Positions 49,001-60,068 of a DNA stretch of 64,000 bases are shown here, in pieces. Location of the stretch: the NCBI GenBank assembly GCA_964016885.1, contig OZ024742.1:361277573-361341572 (forward strand), given 5' to 3'. The stretch is from Eledone cirrhosa (taxonomy: Eukaryota; Mollusca; Cephalopoda; Octopoda; Eledonidae). A program made the translations under genes and the position numbers. Below the pieces are notes generated by a model, which saw only the letters and a program-made list of their open reading frames with translations, had not been told where the DNA came from and searched no databases. Every line of letters begins with the position of its first letter. Within the stretch, counting starts at the first letter, position 1.

Positions 49001-49906
49001 ATCAAAGGGTATATAGCTATACACAGATTACCATCATCAAAGGGTATATAGCTATACACAGAATTACCATCAACAAAGGGTATATAACTATACATAGAAT
49101 TACCATCAACAAAGGGTATATAGCTATGCATAGAATTACCATCAACAAAGGGTATATGGCTATACATAGAATTACCATCAACAAAGGGTATATAGCTATA
49201 CATAGAATTACCATCAACAAACAGTATAGAGCTATACATAGAATTACCATCAACAAACAGTATATAGCTATACATAGAATTAGCATCAACAAACAGTATA
49301 TAGCTATACACAGAATTACCATCATCAAAGGGTATATATAGCTATACATAGAATTACCATCAACAAAGGGTATATAGCTATATATAGAATTACATCAACA
49401 AAGGGTATATGGCTATACATAGAATTACCATCAACAAACAGTATATAGATGTACATAGAATTACCATCATCAAACAGTATATAGCTATACACAGAATTAC
49501 CATCAACAAAGGGTATATAAGCTATACACAGAATTACATCAAGAAAGGGTATATAGCTATACATAGAATTACATCAACAAAGGGTATATAGCTATACATA
49601 GAATTACCATCAACAAACAGTATATAGCTATACACAGAATTACCATCAACAAAGGGTATATAGCTATACATAGAATTACCATCAACAAACAGTATATAGC
49701 TATACATAGAATTACCATCAACAAACAGTATATAGCTATACATAGAATTACCATCAACAAACAGTATATAGCTATACACAGAATTACCATCAACAAAGGT
49801 TATATAGCTATACACAGAATTACCATCATCAAATGTTATATAGCTATGCCTAGAATTACCATCAACAAAAAGTATATAGCTATACATAGTATTACCATCC
49901 TCAAAG

Positions 49907-50205
49907 CATATAAACAATATGCCCCCCCCCCCCACCGCAAGGTGGTCGTGGAGGTGCCACGGCAAAAAAGCACCCAGCCCACACTGTAAAGTGGACGTGT
50001 AGGCGCCACGAAAAAGCACCCAGCACTCACTGTAAATGAGGTTGGTGTTAGGAAGGGCATCCAGCTGTAGAAATCAAGCCAGATCAGTTCCTGTATGAGC
50101 AAGGCATGGTCAGCCGACCAGACACTGCCCACAACAGGACAACCCGTCTAACCCATGCTAGCGTGGAAGAACGGACGTAAAACGGTGATGATGATGATGA
50201 TGATG
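49907..50205 (+). mobile_element. SINE-like element with GAT-repeat tail
   Basis: A 299-bp insert lies between two AAAG copies. It opens with CATATAAACAATATG and a run of 12 C (49,922-49,933), then has two sub-repeats (CGTGGAGGTGCCACG and CGTGTAGGCGCCACG, each followed by AAAAAGCACCCAGC). The core GTTGGTGTTAGGAAGGGCAT follows, then AACCCATGCTAGCGTGG, and a (GAT)n tail. The core and tail match the 3' UTR of the LINE fragments in this array, but no coding part is present, as expected for a SINE or internally deleted LINE derivative. I find no convincing Pol III A or B box. The empty paralogous site is at about 42,677. Confidence 0.8.
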
Positions 50206-51010
50206 AAAGGGTATATAGCTATACACAGAATTACCATCATCAAAGGGTATATAGCTATGCCTAGAATTACCATCAACAAAGGGTATATAGCTATACATAG
50301 AATTACCATCATCAAAGGGTATATAGCTATACATAGAATTACCATCAACAAACAGTATATAGCTATACATAGAATTACCATCAACAAACAGTATATAGCT
50401 ATACATAGAATTACCATCATCAAAGGGTATATATAGCTATACATAGAATTACCATCATCAAAGTGTATATATAGCTATACATAGAATTACCATCAACAAA
50501 GGGTACATAGCTATACACAGAATTATCATCATCAAAGGGTATATAGCTATACATAGAATTACCATCATCAAAGGGTATATATAGCTATACATATAATTAC
50601 CATCAACAAAGTGTATATAGCTATATATAGAATTACATCAACAAAGGGTATATAGTTATACATAGAATTACCATCAACAAAGGGTATATGGCTATACATA
50701 GCATTACCATCAACAAAGGGTATATAGCTATACATAGAATTACCATCAACAAAGAGTATATGGCTATACGTAGAATTACCATCAACAAAGGGTATATATA
50801 GCTATACATAGAATTACCATCAACAAAGGGTATATATAGCTATACACAGAATTACCATCAACAAAGTGTATATAGCTATACATAGAATTACCATTAACAA
50901 AGGTTATATAGCTATACACAGAATTTCCATCATCAAAGGGTATATGGCTATACATAGAATTACCATCAACAAACAGTATATAGCCATACATAGAATTACC
51001 ATCAACAAAG

Positions 51011-51525
51011 ATAGACGGTAGCCACGGAATAGGCAGACCTAGAAAAACCTGGGATGAGCTGATAAACTCCGACCTCACACACTTACACCTCTCCAAGACA
51101 ATGTCACTGGACCGAGACCTTTGGCGGTACTCAGTAGCAGAGAAGACCCGCCTTGCCAGTAGGCATCTCTAACAAAATACACCCCGTCCCGCCACCACCC
51201 CCACCACCCCGTTCTATGTAAAGTTATGTTGGTGCCGCGCCATCCAGGCGGAAACAAATGAGATCGTGTAGGTGTCACGACAAAAAAACACACAGTCCAC
51301 GCTGTAATGTGGCCGTGTAGGCAACACGGTAAAAACCTCCCAGACGCACACTGTAAATGTGGTTGGTGTTAGGAAGGGCATCCAACTGTAGAAAACCTGC
51401 CAGACAGTCCTATGCGAGCAAGACAATCACTCTTGCCTCAAGCTCAGGTGGGACTACCCCCGTCCAAACCCATGCAAGCGTGAGAACACGGACGTTAAAC
51501 GTTGATGATGATGATGATGATGATG
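51011..51525 (+). mobile_element. 5'-truncated non-LTR retrotransposon 3' end, copy 2
   Basis: A 515-bp copy of the element at 43,521, with identical satellite on both sides: TATAGCCATAC and AACAAAG before, AAAGGGCATATAG after. Compared with copy 1 it lacks about 11 bp in the C-rich stretch near 51,200 and has AAGACCCG, TAGGTGTCACG and CAGACGCACAC. Like copy 1 it keeps GTAGCAG and GCGTGAGAACAC. The identical flanks mean it arose by duplication of the satellite tile with the element inside, not by a new insertion. Confidence 0.85.
51014..51172 (+). pseudogene. C-terminal 52 codons of a LINE reverse transcriptase ORF, copy 2
   Basis: Same length and stop position as copy 1, with one residue change (AEKTR in place of AEKSR). 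The frame is undamaged, but the rest of the protein is absent. Confidence 0.7.
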
Positions 51526-53738
51526 AAAGGGCATATAGCTATACATAGAATTACCATCAACAAACAGTATATAGCTATACATAGAATTTCCATCAACAAA
51601 GGGTATATAGCTATACATAGAATTACCATCAACAAAGAGTATATAGCCATACATAGAATTACCCTCAAGAAAGGGTATGTATAGCTATACACAGAATTAC
51701 CATCAACAAACAGTATATAGCCATACATAGAATTACCATCAACAAAGGGTATATAGCTATACATAGAATTACCATCAACAAAGGGTATATTGCTATACAT
51801 AGAAATACGATCATCAAAGGATATATATAGCTATACATAGAATTACCATCAACAAACAGTATATAGCTATACATAGAATTACCATCATCAAAGGGTATAT
51901 ATAGCTATACAAAGAATTACCATCATCAAAGGGTATATATAGCTATACATAGAATTACCATCAACAAAGGGTATATAGCTATACACAGAATTACCATCAT
52001 CAAAGGGTATATAGCTATACGTAGAATTACCATCATCAAAGGGTATATATAGCTATACATAGAATTACCATCAACAAAGGGTATATAGCTATATATAGAA
52101 TTACATCAGCAAAGGGTATATAGCTATACATAGAATTACCATCATCAAACAGTATATAGCTATACATATAATTACCATCATCAAACAGTATATAGCTATA
52201 CATAGAATTACCATCATCAACCTGTATATAGCTATACATAGAATTACCATCAACAAAGGGTATATATAGCTATACATAGAATTACCATCAACAAAGGGTA
52301 TATATAGCTATACATAGAATTACCATCAACAAACAGTATATAGCTATACACAGAATTACCATCATCAAAGGGTATATAGCTATACATAGAATTACCATCA
52401 ACAAAGGGTATATGGCTATACATAGAATTACCATCAACAAACAGTATATAGCTATACACAGAATTACCATCATCAAAGGGTATATAGCTATACATAGAAT
52501 TACCATCATCAAAGGGTATATAGCTATACACAGAATTACCATCAACAAACAGTATATAGGCATACATAGAATAACCATCATCAAAGGGTATATAGCTATA
52601 CATAGAATTACCATCATCAACGTGTATATAGCTATACATAGAATTACCATCATCAAACAGTATATAGCCATACATAGAATTACCATCAACAAAGGGTATA
52701 TAGCTATACATAGAATTACCATCATCAAAGGGTATATAGCTATACATAGAATTACCATCATCAAAGGGTATATAGCTATACATAGAATTACAATCATCAA
52801 AGGGTATATAGCTATACATAGAATTACCATCATCAAAGGGTATATAGCTATACATAGAATTACCATCATCAAAGGGTATATAGCTATACATAGAATTACC
52901 ATCATCAAACAGTATATAGCTATACATAGAATTACCATCAACAAAGGGTATATAGCTATACATAGAATTACCATCATCAAAGGGTATATAGCTATACATA
53001 GAATTACCATCATCAAAGGGTATATAGCTATACACAGAATTACCATAATCAAAGGGTATATAGCTATATATAGAATTACCATCAACAAAGGGTATATAGC
53101 TATACATAGAATTACAATCATCAAAGGGTATATAGCTATACACAGAATTACCATCATCAAAGGGTATATAGCTATACACAGAATTACCATCATCAAAGGG
53201 TATATAACTATGCCTAGAATTACCATCAACAAAGGGTATATAGCTATACATAGAATTACCATAATCAAAGGGTATATAGCTATACATAGAATTACCATCA
53301 ACAAAGGGTATATGGCTATACATAGAATTACCATCAACAAAGGGTATATAGCTATACATAGAATTACCATCAACAAAGGGTATATGGCTATACATAGAAT
53401 TACCATCAACAAAGGGTATATAGCTATACATAGAATTACCATCAACAAAGGGTATATGGCTATACATAGAATTACGATCAACAAAGTGTATATAGTTATG
53501 CATAGAATTAACATCAACAAAGGGTATATGGCTATTCATAGAATTGCCATCAACAAAGGGTATATAGCTATACATAGAATTACCATCAACAAAGTGTATA
53601 TAGCTATGCATAGAATTACCATTAACAAAGGGTATATAGCTATACACAGAATTTCCATCATCAAAGGGTATATGGCTATACATAGAATTACCATCAACAA
53701 ACAGTATATAGCCATACATAGAATTACCATCAACAAAG

Positions 53739-54257
53739 ATAGACGGTAGCCACGGAATAGGCAGACCTAGAAAAACCTGGGATGAGCTGATAAACTCCGA
53801 CCTCACACACTTACACCTCTCCAAGACAATGTCACTGGACCGAGACCTTTGGCGGTACTCAGTAACAGAGAAGACCCGCCTTGCCAGTAGGCATCTCTAA
53901 CAAAATACACCCCGTCCCGCCACCACCCCCACCCCATCCTCACCACCCCGTTCTATGTAAAGTTATGTTGGTGCCGCGCCATCCAGGCCGAAACAAATGA
54001 GATCGTGTAGGTGTCACGACAAAAAAACACACAGTCCACGCTGTAATGTGGCCGTGTAGGCAACACGGTAAAAACCTCCCAGACCCACACTGTAAATGTG
54101 GTTGGTGTTAGGAAGGGCATCCAACTGTAGAAAACCTGCCAGACAGTCCTATGCGAGCAAGACAATCACTCTTGCCTCAAGTGGGACTACCCCCGTCCAA
54201 AACCATGCAAGCGTGGAACACGGACGTTAAACGTTGATGATGATGATGATGATGATG
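53739..54257 (+). mobile_element. 5'-truncated non-LTR retrotransposon 3' end, copy 3
   Basis: A 519-bp copy. It shares with copy 4 the derived states GTAACAG, CCAGGCCGAAAC, loss of 6 bp in the CTCAAG repeat (near 54,180) and GCGTGGAACACGG. Copies 3 and 4 are thus sister copies, and copies 1 and 2 form the other pair. It is bounded by AAAG on both sides and set in the same satellite context as the others. Confidence 0.85.
53742..53900 (+). pseudogene. C-terminal 52 codons of a LINE reverse transcriptase ORF, copy 3
   Basis: The frame is intact to TAA at 53898-53900 and reads VTEKTR where copy 1 has VAEKSR. The GRPRKTW and DRDLWR motifs are unchanged. Confidence 0.7.
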
Positions 54258-54758
54258 AAAGGGCATATAGCTATACATAGAATTACCATCAACAAACAGT
54301 ATATAGCTATACATAGAATTTCCATCAACAAAGGGTATATAGGTATACATAGAATTACCATCAACAAAGAGTATATAGCTATACATAGAATTACCCTCAA
54401 GAAAGGGTATGTATAGCTATACACAGAATTACCATCAACAAACAGTATATAGCCATACATAGAATTACCATCAACAAAGGGTATATAGCTATACATAGAA
54501 TTACCATCAACAAAGGTTATATTGCTATACATAGAATTACCATCATCAAAGGGTATATATAGCTATACATAGAATTACCATCAACAAACAGTATATAGCT
54601 ATACATAGAATTACCATCATCAAAGGGTATATATAGCTATACAAAGAATTACCATCATCAAAGGGTATATATAGCTATACATAGAATTACCATCAACAAA
54701 GGGTATATAGCTATACACAGAATTACCATCATCAAAGGGTATATAGCTATACATAGAA

Positions 54759-55470
54759 TTACATCAACAAAGGGTATATAGCTATACATAGAATTACAAT
54801 CATCAAAGGGTATATAGCTATACGTAGAATTACCATTATCAAAGGGTATATAGCTATACATAGAATTACATCAACAAAGGGTATATAGCTATATATAGAA
54901 TTACCATCATCAAAGGGTATATAGCTATACACAGAATTACCATCATCAAAGGGTATATAGCTATACACAGAATTACCATCAACAAAGTGTATATAGCTAT
55001 ACATAGAATTACCATCAACAAAGGTTATATAGCTATGCATAGAATTACCATCAACAAAGGGTATATGGCTATACATAGAATTACCATCAACAAAGGGTAT
55101 ATAGCTATACAGAGAATTACCATTAACAAACAGTATAGAGCTATACATAGAATTACCATCAACAAACAGTATATAGCTATACATAGAATTAGCATCAACA
55201 AACAGTATATAGCTATACACAGAATTACCATCAACAAAGGGTATATATAGCTATACATAGAATTACCATCTACAAAGGGTATATAGCTATATATAGAATT
55301 ACATCAACAAAGGGTATATGGCTATACATAGAATTACCATCAGCAAACAGTATATAGATGTACATAGAATTACCATCATCAAACAGTATATAGCTATACA
55401 TAGAATTACCATCAACAAACAGTATATAGCTATACATAGAATTAGCATCATCAAACAGTATATAGCTATA
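54759..55470. repeat. Higher-order block, repeated at 57704-58418
   Basis: The block recurs at an offset of 2,945 bp, close to the 2,981-bp distance between the LINE fragments at 53,739 and 56,720. The LINE fragment and its flanking satellite therefore belong to one unit of about 2.95 kb that was duplicated as a whole. Related but more diverged versions occur at 41,557-42,271 and around 48,960-49,564. Confidence 0.8.
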
Positions 55471-56719
55471 CACAGAATTACATCAAGAAAGGGTATATTG
55501 CTATACATAGAATTACATCAACAAAGGGTATATAGCTATACATAGAATTACCATCAACAAACAGTATATAGCTATACACAGAATTACCATCAACAAAGGG
55601 TATATAGCTATACATAGAATTACCATCAACAAACAGTATATAGCTATACACAGAATTACCATCAACAAAGGGTATATAGCTATACACAGAATTACCATCA
55701 ACAAAGGGTATATAGCTATACACAGAATTACCATCAACAAAGGGTATATAGCTATACATAGAATTACCATCAACAAAGAGTATATAGCTATACACAGAAT
55801 TACCATCAACAAAGGGTATATAGCTATACACAGAATTACCATCAACAAAGTTTATATAGCTATACACAGAATTACCATCATCAAAGGGTATATAGCTATG
55901 CCTAGAATTACCATCAACAAAAAGTATATAGCTATACATAGAATTACCATCATCAAAGGGTATATAGCTATACACAGAATTACCATCATCAAAGGGTATA
56001 TAGCTATGCCTAGAATTACCAACAACAAAGGGTATATAGCTATACATAGAATTACCATCATCAAAGGGTATATAGCTATACATAGAATTACCATCAACAA
56101 ACAGTATATAGCTATACATAGAATTACCATCATCAAAGGGTATATATAGCTATACATAGAATTACCATCATCAAAGTGTATATATAGCTATACATAGAAT
56201 TACCATCAACAAAGGGTACATAGCTATACACAGAATTACCATCATCAAAGGGTATATAGCTATACATAGAATTACCATCATCAAAGGGTATATATAGCTA
56301 TACATAGAATTACCATCAACAAAGTGTATATAGCTATATATAGAATTACAACAACAAAGGGTATATAGCTATACATAGAATTACCATCAACAAAGGGTAT
56401 ATGGCTATACATAGAATTACCATCAACAAAGGGTATATAGCTATACATAGAATTACCATCAACAAAGTGTATATAGCTATGCATAGAATTACCATTAACA
56501 AAGGGTATATAGCTATACACAGAATTTCCATCATCAAAGGGTATATAGCTATACATAGAATTACCATCAACAAAGTGTATATAGCTATGCATAGAATTAC
56601 CATTAACAAAGGGTATATAGCTATACACAGAATTTCCATCATCAAAGGGTATATGGCTATACATAGAATTACCATCAACAAACAGTATATAGCCATACAT
56701 AGAATTACCATCAACAAAG

Positions 56720-57238
56720 ATAGACGGTAGCCACGGAATAGGCAGACCTAGAAAAACCTGGGATGAGCTGATAAACTCCGACCTCACACACTTACACCTC
56801 TCCAAGACAATGTCACTGGACCGAGACCTTTGGCGGTACTCAGTAACAGAGAAGACCCGCCTTGCCAGTAGGCATCTCTAACAAAATACACCCCGTCCCG
56901 CCACCACCCCCACCCCATCCTCACCACCCCGTTCTATGTAAAGTTATGTTGGTGCCGCGCCATCCAGGCCGAAACAAATGAAATCGTGTAGGTGTCACGA
57001 CAAAAAAACACACAGTCCACGCTGTAATGTGGCCGTGTAGGCAACACGGTAAAAACCTCCCAGACCCACACTGTAAATGTGGTTGGTGTTAGGAAGGGCA
57101 TCCAACTGTAGAAAACCTGCCAGACAGTCCTATGCGAGCAAGACAATCACTCTTGCCTCAAGTGGGACTACCCCCGTCCAAACCCATGCAAGCGTGGAAC
57201 ACGGACGTTAAACGTTGATGATGATGATGATGATGATG
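56720..57238 (+). mobile_element. 5'-truncated non-LTR retrotransposon 3' end, copy 4
   Basis: A 519-bp copy nearly identical to copy 3; the differences I can see are GAAATCG near 56,982 (GAGATCG in copy 3) and AACCCATGC near 57,181 (AAACCATGC in copy 3). It lies 2,981 bp from copy 3 and is bounded by AAAG on both sides. The tail of about eight GAT units leads into AAAGGGCATATAG, as in the other copies. Confidence 0.85.
56723..56881 (+). pseudogene. C-terminal 52 codons of a LINE reverse transcriptase ORF, copy 4
   Basis: Identical in residue content to copy 3 as far as I can see. It ends at TAA, 56879-56881. Confidence 0.7.
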
Positions 57239-60068
57239 AAAGGGCATATAGCTATACATAGAATTACCATCAACAAACAGTATATAGCTATACATAGAAT
57301 TTCCATCAACAAAGAGTATATAGCTATACATAGAATTTCCATCAACAAAGGGTATATAGCTATACATAGAATTACCATCAACAAAGAGTATATAGCTATA
57401 CACAGAATTACCCTCAAGAAAGGGTATGTATAGCTATACACAGAATTACCATCAACAAACAGTATATAGCCATACATAGAATTACCATCAACAAAGGGTA
57501 TATAGCTATACATAGAATTACCATCAACAAAGGGTATATTGCTATACATAGAATTACCATCATCAAAGGGTATATATAGCTATACATAGAATTACCATCA
57601 ACAAACAGTATATAGCTATACATAGAATTACCATCATCAAAGGGTATATATAGCTATACAAAGAATTACCATCATCAAAGGGTATATATAGCTATACATA
57701 GAATTACATCAACAAAGGGTATATAGCTATACATAGAATAACAATCATCAAAGGGTATATAGCTATACGTAGAATTACCATTATCAAAGGGTATATAGCT
57801 ATACATAGAATTACATCAACAAAGGGTATATAGCTATATATAGAATTACCATCATCAAAGGGTATATAACTATACACAGAATTACCATCATCAAAGGGTA
57901 TATAGCTATACACAGAATTACCATCAACAAAGGGTATATAGCTATACATAGAATTACCATCAACAAAGGTTATATAGCTATGCATAGAATTACCATCAAC
58001 AAAGGGTATATGGCTATACATAGAATTACCATCAACAAAGGGTATATAGCTATACATAGAATTACCATTAACAAACAGTATAGAGCTATACATAGAATTA
58101 CCATCAACAAACAGTATATAGCTATACATAGAATTAGCATCAACAAACAGTATATAGCTATACACAGAATTACCATCAACAAAGTGTATATATAGCTATA
58201 CATAGAATTACCATCAACAAAGGGTATATAGCTATATATAGAATTACATCAACAAAGGGTATATGGCTATACATAGAATTACCATCAACAAACAGTATAT
58301 AGATGTACATAGAATTACCATCATCAAACAGTATATAGCTATACATAGAATTACCATCAACAAACAGTATATAGCTATACATAGAATTAGCATCATCAAA
58401 CAGTATATAGCTATACACAGAATTACATCAAGAAAGGGTATATTGCTATACACAGAATTACCATCAACAAAGGGTATATAGCTATACACAGAATTACCAT
58501 CAACAAAGGGTATATAGCTATACATAGAATTACCATCAACAAAGAGTATATAGCTATACACAGAATTACCATCAACAAAGGGTATATAGCTATACACAGA
58601 ATTACCATCAACAAAGTTTATATAGCTATACACAGAATTACCATCATCAAAGGGTATATAGCTATGCCTAGAATTACCATCAACAAAAAGTATATAGCTA
58701 CACATATAATTACCATCATCAAAGGGTATATAGCTATACACAGAATTACCATCATCAAAGGGTATATAGCTATGCCTAGAATTACCAACAACAAAGGGTA
58801 TATAGCTATACATAGAATTACTATCATCAAAGGGTATATAGCTATACATAGAATTAACATCAACAAACAGTATATAGCTATACATAGAATTACCATCATC
58901 AAAGGGTATATAGCTATACATAGAATTACCATCATCAAAGGGTATATATAGCTATACATAGAATTACCATCATCAAAGGGTATAAATAGCTATACATAGA
59001 ATTACCATCAACAAACAGTATATAGCTATACATAGAATTACCATCATCAAAGGGTATATATAGCTATACATAGAATTACCATCATCAAAGTGTATATATA
59101 TCTATACATAGAATTACCATCAACAAAGGGTACATAGCTATACACAGAATTACCATCATCAAAGGGTATATAGCTATACATAGAATTACCATCATCAAAG
59201 GGTATATATAGCTATACATAGAATTACCATCAACAAAGTGTATATAGCTATATATAGAATTACATCAACAAAGGGTATATAGCTATACATAGAATTACCA
59301 TGAACAAAGGGTATATAGCTATACATAGAATTACCATCAACAAAGGGTATATGGCTATACATAGAATTACCATCAACAAAGGGTATATATAGCTATACAT
59401 AGAATTACCATCAACAAAGGGTATATAGCTATACATAGAATTACCATCAACAAAGGGTATATAGCTATACATAGAATTACCATCATCAAAGGGTATATAT
59501 AGCTATACATAAAATTACCATTATCAAAGGGTATATAGCTATACATAGAATTACCATCAACAAACAGTATATAGCTATGCCTAGAATTACCATCAACAAA
59601 GGGTATATGGCTATACATAGAATTACCATCAACAAAGAGTATATATAGCTATACATAGAATTACCATCAACAAAGGGTATATAGCTATACACAGAATTAC
59701 CATCAACAAACAGTATATAGCTATACACAGAATTACCATCAACAAAGTGTATATAAGCTATACATAGAATTACCATCAACAAAGGGTATATAGCTATACA
59801 TAGAATTACCATCAACAAACAGTATATAGCTATATATAGAATTACATCAAAAAAGGGTATATAGCTATACATAGAATTACCATCAACAAAGGGTATATAG
59901 CTATACATAGAATTACCATCAACAAAGGGTATATAGCTATACATAGAATTACCATCATCAAAGGGTATATAGCTATACACAGAATTACCATCATGAAAGG
60001 GTATATAGCTATACACAGAATTACCATCATCAAAGGGTATATAGCTATGCCTAGAATTGCGATCAGCA

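Larger units (their letters stand above)
1..60060. repeat. 36-bp AT-rich satellite array, about 60 kb
   Basis: A head-to-tail array of a 36-bp monomer fills this span except for five insertions. A typical monomer is 199-234: it opens with TATATAGCTATA, continues with CATAGAATTACC and ends with ATCATCAAAGGG. By my count this monomer is about 31% GC. Numbering T199 as position 1, the main variants are T15 to C (ACATAG/ACACAG), A12 to G with A14 to C (TATGCCTAG), C13 to T (TATATAG), T29 to A (ATCATC/ATCAAC), C27 to G, and G34-G35 to CA (AAAGGG/AAACAG). Length variants recur: +1 (TATATAAGC), +2 (TATATATAGC), +4 (TATATATATAGC) and -1 (ATTACATCAAC). The array runs off the left edge of the window and decays into other sequence at about 60,057-60,075. 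Three frames lack stops because the period is 12 codons. The long apparent proteins (repeats of MYSYIPFDDGNS, MMVILCIAIYPL or IAIHRITIIKGY) have no non-repeat domain, so I do not call them genes. Confidence 0.98.

Noticed and set aside
49907..50205. A DNA transposon in place of a SINE, because the target duplication is only 4 bp
   Set aside because: There are no terminal inverted repeats, one end is a GAT simple-repeat tail, and the 3' half matches a LINE 3' UTR, all of which fit retroposition.
52250..53824. The longest open frame, 524 codons on the - strand
   Set aside because: It is made of the 12-residue satellite translation with a start in the antisense of the LINE fragment. It has no non-repeat domain, and the equally long + frame over the same DNA (52,412-53,749) shows that openness is a property of the 36-bp period.
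1..60060. CRISPR array, because the repeat is 36 bp
   Set aside because: Monomers are directly adjacent with no unique spacers, no cas genes are present, and the flanks are eukaryotic retroelements.
1..60060. Centromeric satellite
   Set aside because: Higher-order structure is compatible with it, but nothing in the sequence shows kinetochore function, and a 36-bp AT-rich array can be any heterochromatic or subterminal repeat. CENP-A profiling would be needed.
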